The notes: a model not told the origin generated them from the sequence alone. A stretch of 5,644 bases of DNA from Bacillota bacterium (GCA_012841005.1 DUVO01000104.1:1-5644); one strand, 5' to 3'; counted from the first letter of the stretch, positions 1-5,644 are shown. A program made the numbers and translations.

Positions 1-675
1 TGCCGTAAGGCGCAAATGGAGCTCATTCTCCTTGGCCAGGGTTGCCAGCGTTGGATTAGATTGGTTTTCCAGTAATTCCTGCAGCAAGGTTTCCAACTGG
101 GACTCACCAACACCATACAGTTTTAACAACCGGGATTTAATAACCTCCCGCTGCCCACTGAGTAGGTTTTCCAGGCGAGGCACAACCTCCTTTTCGAACA
201 TTGGTACCATTTCGAAGGGAGGTCCGGGGAGCAAGACGACAGCCTTGCCCTCCTGTACCAAAAACATCCCGGCTGCAGTGCCATTGGGATTTGGCAATAT
301 CTGGGCACCAGCAGGAAAGTAGGCCTGCTTCCTATTATTCTCAGTCATCTCCCGTCCCCGGCTGGCAAAATAGTTCCGCAAAGCGGTTAAAACATCATGG
401 TCGAGTACCAATTCCAGCCCTAAAAAGTCAGCGACAGTCTCCCTGGTTAAATCGTCCATGGTAGGACCTAGGCCGCCCGTTAGAATAATCAGTTCGGAAC
501 GCTGCCAGCTCTGGGCAAAAACTTCCCGTAAACGGGCTGCATTATCACCGACGGTGGTAGTGTAATAAACATCGATGCCCAATTCGGCCAATCTTTGGCT
601 GATAAAAGAGGCATTAGTGTTAACAATTTGCCCCAATAAGAGCTCCGTTCCAACGGAAATTATTTCACCCTTCAT
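1..675 (-). CDS. cinA: CinA family protein, N-terminal 225 codons (runs off the window)
   Basis: CinA proteins couple an N-terminal molybdopterin-binding-like (COG1058) domain, linked in studied homologues to ADP-ribose pyrophosphatase activity, to a C-terminal NMN deamidase domain in many members; they act in the cytoplasm in pyridine-nucleotide salvage. I translated this frame to the window edge without a stop. It opens with the family signature EIISVGTELLLG (residues 4-15) followed by VNTNA, then TGGLGPTMDD (66-75), NNRKQA (113-118), LPNPNGTAAG (127-136), LLPGPPFEM (148-156), YGVGES (187-192) and NPTLATLAK (207-215). The C-terminal deamidase half of a roughly 410-residue protein lies outside, so its presence cannot be judged. 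The start is ATG at 675: an in-frame TAA lies immediately upstream. The ribosome site is GAGGG at 686-690 with a 10-nt spacer. Separated from the protease gene by a terminator, so probably transcribed on its own or with recA, its usual downstream neighbour (not visible). Confidence 0.95.
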   Translation of the reverse strand, partial: MKGEIISVGTELLLGQIVNTNASFISQRLAELGIDVYYTTTVGDNAARLREVFAQSWQRSELIILTGGLGPTMDDLTRETVADFLGLELVLDHDVLTALRNYFASRGREMTENNRKQAYFPAGAQILPNPNGTAAGMFLVQEGKAVVLLPGPPFEMVPMFEKEVVPRLENLLSGQREVIKSRLLKLYGVGESQLETLLQELLENQSNPTLATLAKENELHLRLTA

Positions 676-694
676 TTAGCCATCGCCCTCTCCT
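673..694 (-). promoter_or_regulatory. cinA translation start region with a three-codon mini-ORF (Met-Ala-Lys-stop)
   Basis: The best-spaced ribosome site here, AGGAG at 690-694, stands 6 nt from an ATG at 683-681 that reads ATG GCT AAA TGA. Its stop overlaps the cinA ATG as ATGA, the usual arrangement for translational coupling. The cinA ATG itself is 14 nt from AGGAG, but only 10 nt from the adjoining GAGGG. The overlap is directly visible; that the mini-ORF is translated is inference, and it may be chance. Confidence 0.3.
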
Positions 695-706
695 GGTAGA
701 TAATCA

Positions 707-719
707 CCGGGAAACCCGG
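707..719 (-). promoter_or_regulatory. Small GC hairpin in the presumed cinA leader
   Basis: CCGGG and CCCGG form a perfect 5-bp stem around a 3-nt loop (TTT on the minus strand), at or just after the predicted transcription start. No T-run follows, so it is not a terminator. It could stabilise the 5' end of the message or mean nothing. Confidence 0.3.
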
Positions 720-726
720 AACTTGT

Positions 727-755
727 TTTTAAATCCAGTATTAAATTTTCGTCAA
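727..755 (-). promoter_or_regulatory. Possible sigma-A promoter for cinA
   Basis: The minus strand shows TTGACG at 755-750 (five of six to the -35 consensus), a 17-nt spacer and TTAAAA at 732-727 (three of six to the -10). The predicted start near 720 gives a leader of about 45 nt. The terminator at 831-876 means cinA needs a promoter in this gap, which is the main reason to accept a weak -10 box. The rest of the 201-bp gap (756-830) shows no other element I can name. Confidence 0.4.
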
Positions 756-830
756 AGTGTGGCCAAGAACCTGCCTCCTATTGGAAAAGTACAGAGATAA
801 TTCCCCTGCTTAAAGCCCATCCCTTTAGAG

Positions 831-876
831 AAAAAGCAGTAACAACCCGCTCTCTGCCTGGTTGTCACTGCCTTTG
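831..876 (-). terminator. Intrinsic terminator after the FtsH-like gene
   Basis: Directly behind the TAA stop, the minus strand has a 12-bp stem (871-860 with 847-836, one G-T pair), a 12-nt loop and a run of five T at 835-831. The stem can extend through AAA/TTT at its base. Shape and position fit Rho-independent termination and separate the protease operon from cinA. Confidence 0.85.
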
Positions 877-2376
877 TTACGCCAGGTGAGCCTTTGTCTG
901 GGGCTTGTCCTCACCAGCGATAATTTGCCGCAGCCTTTCTCCCGATAGCTTCTCTTCCCGCAAGAGCTCCTGGCTGATGCAGCGTATTATTTCGATCTTG
1001 TCCTGCAATTCCTCTCTAACAAGCTCCTCTTGAACTCGCAGAATCTGGGCCACGGCCCGGTGCAACAGGTTCTGGGGCAAACTGTCGGGATCAACAATCC
1101 CCAGTTCTGACATCCCGGCAAATACCATCCCTTTGGCCAGCTGGGCCGCCTCGGCAAAATCACTGCTGGCCCCGGTACTCCTGCTGCAGAAAAGGATTTC
1201 TTCCGCAATTGCACCGGCTATTAAAACCTGGATTTTTTCTTCCAACTGGCGGCGCGTCTGCAGATAAGAATCGGCTTCCGGCACCTCCCGCATATATCCC
1301 AGGGCACTGCCCCGGGGTATGATGGTAACAGTCGAGACAGAACCCCGCCTTACCCTCTCAGAAACAATGGCATGCCCTATTTCATGAACAGCTACCCGTT
1401 TTAAGTCATCTTTACTGGGTTGCCTGTCCATCTTTTCTCCCAGCATAACCTTATCAATGGCCTCGATAAAATGCTCCTGCTTCAGTATTTTCTCTTGTCC
1501 CCGGAAGGCAAGAATAGCCGCCTCATTAGCCAGACTTTCCAGATGGGCCCCGGAAAAACCAAAGGTCTGGCAGGCGATACTTTCCAGGTTTACATCAGGA
1601 GCCATGGGCTTATTGGCCGTGTGAAGTTTAAGTATTTGCAAACGCCCATCTTTATCAGGTAATTCAACCTGTATAATCCGGTCGAAGCGTCCCGGACGCA
1701 ATAAGGCCGCGTCCAGCAGATCAACCCTGTTGGTCGCCCCTATGACCAAGACACGGACCTCATCATTGGCTGTTATACCATCCATCTCCACCAGCAGCTG
1801 ATTCAAGGTTTGATCATATTCCAGATGGCCGAAATTTTGACCCCGCTTTCCTCCCAACACATCGATTTCGTCGATAAAGATGGTCGCATTTTTCCGGTTG
1901 TCCCGTCGGGCCAGTTCCCGGGCCTGCTGAAAAAGTTCACGGACACGTTGTGCTCCTACACCGGCGTACATCTCAACAAACTCACTTCCCGCTGTGGCTA
2001 TAAAACTGGCTCCAGTATAGGCGGCAGCAGCCTTAGCCAAAAGGGTTTTCCCGGTTCCCGGCGGTCCTGCCAGTAAGATGCCCTTTAAGGGCCTGATCCC
2101 CAGCTGCTCTGCAGTAGAACTATCCTTTATAAACTCCAGAGCTTCTATAATCTCCTTTTTCGCATTTTCCTGCCCACCGATATCGGCAAAGGTGATCCCC
2201 CTGGTCTTTGGCGAAATCTGGCCTTGAAACCCCTTATTAATCACCTTCAGGCCGGAAAGGTTATAAAGCAAGTAGCATAAAGCACCCAGAAAGAGAAGGG
2301 GCAGTAGGTTAACACCCTGCAGGGCAAGAAAAATCAGCGCGGCAATGGCAACACCAATAGTGATCTCCTTAATCAA
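877..2376 (-). CDS. Compact FtsH-like membrane AAA+ zinc metalloprotease (M41), no extracytoplasmic domain
   Basis: An ATP-driven membrane protease predicted to unfold and degrade membrane or cytoplasmic proteins as a hexamer on the inner face of the membrane. The 499-residue product starts with two short hydrophobic helices (about 5-19 and 24-40) joined by only Q20-N23. The AAA+ domain follows: Walker A GPPGTGKT (104-111), pore loop EMYAGVGA (135-142, with the aromatic Tyr), Walker B IFIDEID (166-172) and second region of homology GATNR...LLRPGRFDR (213-233, Arg fingers 227 and 230). The M41 domain has HEIGH (331-335) and the third zinc ligand Asp406 in STGASSD, so it looks active. Canonical FtsH has some 600 or more residues and about 75 residues between its helices; here that part is missing. 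I chose TTG at 2376 because GGGGGAGG stands 7 nt upstream and the protein then begins just before the first helix; a longer open frame to 2475 lies within the preceding gene and lacks a ribosome site. It overlaps that gene by 8 nt, indicating coupling. It is probably a paralogue rather than the housekeeping FtsH. Confidence 0.9.
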   Translation of the reverse strand: MIKEITIGVAIAALIFLALQGVNLLPLLFLGALCYLLYNLSGLKVINKGFQGQISPKTRGITFADIGGQENAKKEIIEALEFIKDSSTAEQLGIRPLKGILLAGPPGTGKTLLAKAAAAYTGASFIATAGSEFVEMYAGVGAQRVRELFQQARELARRDNRKNATIFIDEIDVLGGKRGQNFGHLEYDQTLNQLLVEMDGITANDEVRVLVIGATNRVDLLDAALLRPGRFDRIIQVELPDKDGRLQILKLHTANKPMAPDVNLESIACQTFGFSGAHLESLANEAAILAFRGQEKILKQEHFIEAIDKVMLGEKMDRQPSKDDLKRVAVHEIGHAIVSERVRRGSVSTVTIIPRGSALGYMREVPEADSYLQTRRQLEEKIQVLIAGAIAEEILFCSRSTGASSDFAEAAQLAKGMVFAGMSELGIVDPDSLPQNLLHRAVAQILRVQEELVREELQDKIEIIRCISQELLREEKLSGERLRQIIAGEDKPQTKAHLA

Positions 2377-2914
2377 CCTCCAGCCTCCCCCTTTCCGGTT
2401 TTCTTTCTCTGGACACAACTTCATAGAGGTAGAAGCCGTCCTGCTCGAACTGCAGATAGACCCGTTCACTGTCAACGGTAACCCGGTAATCCTTTATCCC
2501 ATAAGTTCGTGCCTCTTCCTCGACCTTCTCTGCCAGGTACATAAAATTGCCCCTGGCAATGGCTTCATATACGGCATAATGGACCCGGTGATAGACCTCT
2601 TCCAAATCCTTGTTGCGGTAATCCTTCAGAATAATAGCATAGGCTTCCTTCCCGAGCCTTTTTCTTAGTTTGCCATCAATTTCGCCATAGACCTTCGCTA
2701 AATCTTTTCCCCCTGCCACCTGGAAGGCAAATATTTTTCCTTCCTCAGCGGGTAAAACCTGTACCCCTTCTACTCCCTCTATGGCCCCTACCTCCCTCAG
2801 TAAGGGGTCCAGGACAAAGTAGCGCCGGTACAAAGACTGCCCGGCAAAAAACAGGACAAAAGATAACAGGGCAGCTATGAAAATAATTCCCACCCGTAAA
2901 CCTTTAAAATTCAT
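2369..2914 (-). CDS. Unrecognised single-pass membrane protein coupled to the FtsH-like protease
   Basis: I do not recognise this family. The 181-residue product has a short basic N-terminus, one clear hydrophobic segment (about 8-28, rich in Ile, Leu, Phe, followed by RR) and a soluble part of about 150 residues. That part alternates short strands (GVQVLP 50-55, KIFAFQV 60-66, AYAIILKD 91-98, YRVTV 143-147, VYLQF 152-156) with charged helices (70-88 and about 102-138), suggesting an alpha/beta fold. It has no cysteine, no lipobox and no catalytic motif I can see. Topology is undecided: basic residues flank the helix on both sides. The start is ATG 2914, with AGGGAGG at 2920-2926 and a 5-nt spacer; an in-frame start at 2938 would lie ahead of this site and is less likely. 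It is first in a two-gene operon and its end overlaps the protease start by 8 nt, which suggests partners made in fixed proportion. Confidence 0.85.
   Translation of the reverse strand: MNFKGLRVGIIFIAALLSFVLFFAGQSLYRRYFVLDPLLREVGAIEGVEGVQVLPAEEGKIFAFQVAGGKDLAKVYGEIDGKLRKRLGKEAYAIILKDYRNKDLEEVYHRVHYAVYEAIARGNFMYLAEKVEEEARTYGIKDYRVTVDSERVYLQFEQDGFYLYEVVSRERKPERGRLEVD
2384..2391 (-). promoter_or_regulatory. Ribosome binding site deciding the TTG start of the FtsH-like gene
   Basis: GGGGGAGG on the minus strand lies 7 nt before TTG 2376-2374, inside the end of the upstream gene. A second GGAGG abuts the TTG and is too close to serve. No ATG or GTG with a comparable site exists nearby in this frame, so this element fixes the start. 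Confidence 0.75.
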
Positions 2915-2924
2915 CTGTACCTCC

Positions 2925-3122
2925 CTATTCCTCGGCAATTATATGCCCTATTATACCATATATTAACTGGACCAGGCTGATGTAATCTTTGGCAACCGGC
3001 ACCCTGGGAAGCACCGCCCTACCACTGCCTGATGAGACGAAATCGCTGACAAAAAAAGTGGGTGCGTCCACCCATTTTTCTGAATCCCCGAAATCTTCCC
3101 CGCTTGGTGCAGGTCGAATCAC
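2925..3122 (-). CDS. Doubtful 65-codon ORF in the pgsA-operon gap
   Basis: A GTG-started frame with a weak AGGA site 4 nt upstream ends in TAG inside the ribosome site of the next gene, 10 nt before its ATG, which resembles operon spacing. The product has a hydrophobic C-terminal stretch (ISLVQLIYGIIGHII, about 48-62) and no motif I know. Against it: the terminator hairpin and T-run at 3051-3079 and the extended -10 at 2950-2958 both fall inside the frame, and the start is poor. The frame is open back to a stop near the end of pgsA but without a good start. Most likely non-coding; listed because the alternative cannot be excluded by eye. Confidence 0.15.
   Translation of the reverse strand: MIRPAPSGEDFGDSEKWVDAPTFFVSDFVSSGSGRAVLPRVPVAKDYISLVQLIYGIIGHIIAEE
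2950..2958 (-). promoter_or_regulatory. Extended -10 promoter of the membrane protein/FtsH-like operon
   Basis: The minus strand reads TGGTATAAT at 2958-2950, a perfect extended -10 (TGnTATAAT). The hexamer 17 nt upstream, AGCCTG, is a poor -35, as expected when the extended element compensates. Transcription would start near 2943, giving a leader of about 29 nt that contains the AGGGAGG site. Its place after the pgsA terminator and before the operon supports it. Confidence 0.65.
3051..3079 (-). terminator. Intrinsic terminator of the rimO-pgsA operon, symmetrical
   Basis: On the minus strand TGGGTG (3074-3069) and CACCCA (3064-3059) form a 6-bp stem with a 4-nt loop, preceded by five A and followed, after one C, by seven T (3057-3051). 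Because both sides carry A/T runs it could also stop forward transcription, though no forward gene is present. It lies about 120 nt past the pgsA stop; that stretch contains a G-rich segment (about 3171-3184) and nothing else I can identify. Confidence 0.75.
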
Positions 3123-3191
3123 CTTTTCCTGACAGGGATATAAAGGTATAGAGGAAACAGCAGCAAGATACCCCCCGCCCGGCCTTTACTA

Positions 3192-3734
3192 TTAATTACG
3201 AGCAATAATCAAATTCCGTGCTTTAATAAAATAATCGGCTCCAGAGAGGATAGTAAAAAAGACTGCCGCCACAAGGGTGATACTTCCGACGGGAATCTCA
3301 AGCAGTCTAAAGGGATAATCCTGCACGAGAATCGCCATTATTGCCATAATCTGGAAAACAGTCTTCAGCTTACCCAGCTTACTGGCTGCAATGACTATAC
3401 CCTCAGAAGCAGCAATCACCCTGAGCCCGGTTACCGCAAATTCCCGCCCAATTATGATCATAGCCACCCACGCCCCAAGGCGACCCAGTTCCACCAAGCT
3501 CAGGAGGGCAGCGGTAACCAACAGCTTATCGGCCAAGGGATCGATAAACTTGCCAAACTTGGTTACCTCTTTCCGTTTCCTGGCAATATAACCGTCAAGA
3601 CTGTCGGTGGCAGCTGCTAAACCGAAAACCCCGGCGGCAATGAAATCGCCATAGGGGATCTTCAACAATACGAACAACATAAATATGGGGACCAGGATAA
3701 TCCTCACTATAGTCAGCTTATTGGCCAGATTCAC
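3192..3734 (-). CDS. pgsA: CDP-diacylglycerol--glycerol-3-phosphate 3-phosphatidyltransferase
   Basis: Makes phosphatidylglycerophosphate from CDP-diacylglycerol and glycerol-3-phosphate, the committed step to phosphatidylglycerol and cardiolipin, in the cytoplasmic membrane. The 180-residue product is of normal family length and strongly hydrophobic. It carries the complete CDP-alcohol phosphatidyltransferase motif: D44, D47-G48, A51-R52, G61, D65 and D69, the Asp residues binding the divalent metal. The N-terminus NLANKLTIVRI is typical of PgsA. I take GTG at 3734 as the start because AGGGGAG (3744-3750) lies 9 nt upstream and the protein then begins where family members do; an in-frame GTG at 3764 would add ten residues without a good site. 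It overlaps rimO by 17 nt, so the two are cotranscribed and probably translationally coupled. The pgsA-cinA neighbourhood is conserved in Firmicutes, but here two extra genes separate them. Confidence 0.95.
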   Translation of the reverse strand: MNLANKLTIVRIILVPIFMLFVLLKIPYGDFIAAGVFGLAAATDSLDGYIARKRKEVTKFGKFIDPLADKLLVTAALLSLVELGRLGAWVAMIIIGREFAVTGLRVIAASEGIVIAASKLGKLKTVFQIMAIMAILVQDYPFRLLEIPVGSITLVAAVFFTILSGADYFIKARNLIIARN

Positions 3735-5073
3735 CCCTAATCTCTCCCCTGAGATCATATTCACTGGTACCCGTGATCCGTACCCTTATAATCCTCCCCC
3801 GGGATACTTCCGGGGCAGCGACATAAACCAAACCGTCTATTTCCGGTGCATCCCGGTATGAACGACCAACCATGAAACCCTCCTCAGGCCCCTTCCCTTC
3901 CACCAGGACTTCAAGTTCCTTCCCCAGCCACTGCCGGTTTTTCTCTGCGGAAATAGCCTGTTGCAGTTTCATAGCAGCATCATACCGGATTCTCTTTTCC
4001 CTCTCCGGAACCTGATCCGGATAGGCGGCCGCCGGTGTCCCCTCTTCCTGGGAATAGACAAAAAACCCGGCCCGGTCAAAGCGCACTTCCGCGAGGAAAT
4101 CCAGTAATTCAGCAAACTCAGCCTCTGTTTCCCCCGGAAAGCCGACAATAAAAGTTGTCCGAATGGTAATATCAGGAATCTCCTCCCGCAGCCTTTTGAT
4201 CAGTGCCCGGATTTCCTCCTTTGTCTGGTTCCGGTTCATCCGGGCCAGAACCCTCTTGCTTACATGCTGGAGAGGAATATCGACATAGTTTAGCACCTTC
4301 GGCTCTTCCCTGAGCACCTGGATAAGCTCCGGGGAAAAACGAGACGGGTAGCAGTATAGAAGTCGTATCCAGCAGATACCTTCAATTCGGGCCAAACGCC
4401 GTAATAAGACGGGTAAAGAAGGTTTCCCGTACAGATCCTCACCGTAACGGGTTGTATCCTGGGCTACGAGTACCAATTCCTTAATCCCCAATTTGGCCAG
4501 GGCCTGGGCCTCTTCCACAATATCATCCTGGGGACGGCTTTGCAATGGCCCCCGCAATTGGGGAATAACGCAATAACTGCAGTGATTATTACAACCTTCG
4601 GCTATTTTGAGGTAGGCAGAGGGCCCGCCCTGGGAAAGGAGCCGGGGCCACTGCCCGGGAAATCTTGCCTGGGGCGGCCCTATGAAGCAGCAGTGCCTGC
4701 CAGCCAAGGTTTGTTCCACAGCAGGGACAATACGATGATAATCGCCGGTTCCCAGTAAGGCATCAATTTCAGGCAGTTCCCGCGCAAGTTCATCGGCATA
4801 CCGCTGGGCAAGACAGCCCGTCACTATTAAGGACCGGCAGCGCCCCTGCCCCTTGTATGCCCCCATTGCGATTATGGTCTCCACCGCCTCTTTCTTCGCG
4901 GCTTCAATAAAACCACAGGTATTTACAATTATAACATCTGCTTCCTCCGGCTCTGTTACAAAGGAATAACCCTCTCGTTCCAGTAGGCCCAGCATCACTT
5001 CACTATCAACCAAGTTCTTGTTGCATCCCAGGGAAATCAAACAAACGCTAATATGCCTCGGCGCCAACACCAT
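3718..5073 (-). CDS. rimO: Ribosomal protein S12 (aspartate) methylthiotransferase
   Basis: A radical-SAM enzyme that adds a methylthio group to the beta carbon of a conserved aspartate of ribosomal protein S12. In the 451-residue form, the N-terminal UPF0004 domain has the three cysteines of the auxiliary iron-sulfur cluster: C17 in SLGCNKNLVDSE, C53 in NTCGFIEAAKKEA and C87 in GCLAQ. The radical-SAM motif CNNHCSYC has C161, C165 and C168, followed by IPQLRGPLQSRP. DIPLQHVSKRVL and the C-terminal TRAM region complete the family layout. SLGCNKNLVDSE and NTCGFIEAA distinguish it from the tRNA enzyme MiaB. ATG 5073 is preferred: GGAGG (5085-5089) lies 11 nt upstream, and the predicted transcript begins near 5096, leaving an ATG at 5091 almost leaderless. 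It is first gene of a two-gene operon with pgsA. Confidence 0.95.
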   Translation of the reverse strand: MVLAPRHISVCLISLGCNKNLVDSEVMLGLLEREGYSFVTEPEEADVIIVNTCGFIEAAKKEAVETIIAMGAYKGQGRCRSLIVTGCLAQRYADELARELPEIDALLGTGDYHRIVPAVEQTLAGRHCCFIGPPQARFPGQWPRLLSQGGPSAYLKIAEGCNNHCSYCVIPQLRGPLQSRPQDDIVEEAQALAKLGIKELVLVAQDTTRYGEDLYGKPSLPVLLRRLARIEGICWIRLLYCYPSRFSPELIQVLREEPKVLNYVDIPLQHVSKRVLARMNRNQTKEEIRALIKRLREEIPDITIRTTFIVGFPGETEAEFAELLDFLAEVRFDRAGFFVYSQEEGTPAAAYPDQVPEREKRIRYDAAMKLQQAISAEKNRQWLGKELEVLVEGKGPEEGFMVGRSYRDAPEIDGLVYVAAPEVSRGRIIRVRITGTSEYDLRGEIRGESGQ

Positions 5074-5102
5074 TAAACCCCTTACCTCCATTTATGGTTA
5101 CC

Positions 5103-5131
5103 AGTATAGTACATCTATTTCCTCCTGTCAA
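5103..5131 (-). promoter_or_regulatory. Strong sigma-A promoter of rimO-pgsA
   Basis: The minus strand shows TTGACA (5131-5126, perfect -35), a 17-nt spacer and TATACT (5108-5103, five of six to the -10). The predicted start near 5096 leaves a leader of about 23 nt with the GGAGG site. The first two T of the -35 box are the last T of the preceding terminator's T-run. Confidence 0.8.
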
Positions 5132-5174
5132 AAAAACCGTTGTCCCGGGGTAGACAAGACACGGAACAACGGTT
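5130..5174 (-). terminator. Intrinsic terminator after the RodZ-like gene
   Basis: AACCGTTGT (5174-5166) pairs perfectly with ACAACGGTT (5143-5135), with a 22-nt loop that can pair further (TCC with GGA), and continues into a T-run on the minus strand ending at 5130. It lies 20 nt behind the stop codon of the RodZ-like gene and isolates it from rimO. Confidence 0.8.
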
Positions 5175-5193
5175 CTTACGGCCTCATCCTTCC

Positions 5194-5644
5194 TTATTGC
5201 AGCGAAATAATAATATCCTTGGGGATTCCCGGCTTTCCGGCTGGACCCAGATCTTGCCCCTTTACCTTCAAGAATAGGGACCCGGGATTCCCCGCCCTAA
5301 TCCGGAGCTCTTGGTCAGCGGTGTATTCCCTCTCGGCACCAGGTTGGAGTGTCTCTTCCTCTGCCCTTCCATCGGCGATAACGCGCAGCCAGCAGGGTGA
5401 ATTTTCAACCCTTACCTGCAGGGTAATGGGCCCTTCTGATACCAGGTATTCCCCCAGACGATCAGTATCCTGAACGAGGTTTACCGTACCGGTGCTCTCC
5501 TCTTTTTCCTCCGGTTCCCCTTCTGGCTCTCTTTCCCCTCCTCCTTCTCTTACATCTCCTTCCCCTCCGGGTATATCACCATTAAGTTCACCCATACCCT
5601 CTGGTTCCGGTTCGCCTGGCCCCCACAAATGGGGGAGAAAGGAA
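5194..5644 (-). CDS. RodZ-like protein, C-terminal part with DUF4115-like domain (5' end outside window)
   Basis: RodZ-type proteins have a cytoplasmic helix-turn-helix domain, one membrane helix and an extracytoplasmic DUF4115 domain, and support MreB-dependent cell-wall elongation. Only the last 149 codons are present. The first visible residues (SFLPHLWG) fit the end of the membrane segment. Then comes a linker of about 45 residues made mostly of Glu, Gly and Pro, and from about residue 70 a domain with the DUF4115 pattern: VENSPCWLRVIADG (79-92), LQPGAEREYTA, IRAGNPGSL (115-123) and KGQDLGPAGKPG (128-139). The frame is open to the window edge, so the in-frame TTG at 5628 need not be the start. 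Position ahead of rimO and pgsA matches the ymfM/rodZ-pgsA neighbourhood of Firmicutes. The domain call rests on pattern memory; the N-terminal part is not visible. Confidence 0.8.
   Translation of the reverse strand, partial: SFLPHLWGPGEPEPEGMGELNGDIPGGEGDVREGGGEREPEGEPEEKEESTGTVNLVQDTDRLGEYLVSEGPITLQVRVENSPCWLRVIADGRAEEETLQPGAEREYTADQELRIRAGNPGSLFLKVKGQDLGPAGKPGIPKDIIISLQ

Noticed and set aside
719..730. Possible LexA (SOS) box upstream of cinA
   Set aside because: Only one GAAC half-site is present at 719-722; the opposite half is TTTT, so it does not match the GAAC-N4-GTTC type operator.
2377..2475. Longer N-terminus for the FtsH-like protein
   Set aside because: The added 33 residues are read from another frame of the preceding gene, look unlike protein of this family and have no ribosome site.
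5176..5190. Mini-ORF ATG AGG CCG TAA behind the RodZ-like stop
   Set aside because: The GGAAGG before it abuts the ATG, it has three codons and it lies just ahead of the terminator stem; most likely chance.
5018..5473. 151-codon plus-strand open frame
   Set aside because: It crosses the rimO start, promoter, terminator and the RodZ-like gene antisense, and has no recognisable domain; a shadow of the minus-strand genes.
1..5644. CRISPR array, tRNA/rRNA genes, insertion sequence or phage genes
   Set aside because: I found no regularly spaced repeats, no cloverleaf-like sequence, no transposase or integrase motifs and no terminal inverted repeats.

Overview
The window looks like a core chromosomal segment of a Gram-positive, probably thermophilic or anaerobic clostridial bacterium of the Moorella/Peptococcaceae type; this placement is inference. 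The support is a mid-range base composition (about half G+C by eye), strong purine-rich ribosome binding sites, GTG and TTG starts next to ATG, sigma-A type promoters, and a gene order (RodZ-like protein, rimO, pgsA, cinA) that extends the ymfM-pgsA-cinA-recA order known from Bacillus and relatives. All credible genes lie on the minus strand, so the biological reading direction is from position 5644 down to 1.

Layout in reading direction. (1) 5644-5194: C-terminal part of a RodZ-like membrane protein (acidic Gly/Pro/Glu linker plus DUF4115-like domain), entering from outside the window and closed by an intrinsic terminator at 5130-5174. (2) 5131-5103: a near-consensus sigma-A promoter whose -35 box overlaps the T-tract of that terminator. 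It drives rimO (5073-3718, ribosomal protein S12 methylthiotransferase) and pgsA (3734-3192, phosphatidylglycerophosphate synthase), which overlap by 17 nt. A terminator follows at 3051-3079. (3) 2958-2950: a perfect extended -10 element in front of a two-gene unit. The first gene (2914-2369) encodes an unrecognised single-pass membrane protein of 181 residues; the second (2376-877, TTG start, 8-nt overlap) encodes a compact FtsH-like AAA+ zinc metalloprotease. A strong terminator at 831-876 sits directly behind its stop codon. (4) 675-1: the first 225 codons of cinA, probably with its own promoter in the 201-bp gap and a three-codon mini-ORF overlapping its start.

The RodZ, RimO, PgsA and CinA genes are housekeeping functions (cell shape, ribosome modification, phospholipid synthesis, nucleotide-damage or NAD-salvage chemistry). 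The unusual part is the self-contained transcription unit between pgsA and cinA. Its protease keeps every catalytic signature of FtsH, but its two membrane helices are joined by a turn of a few residues, so the usual extracytoplasmic domain is absent. A translationally coupled partner carries one membrane helix and about 150 further residues. Whether that partner supplies the missing domain in trans or is a regulator or substrate adaptor is a testable hypothesis, not something the sequence proves.
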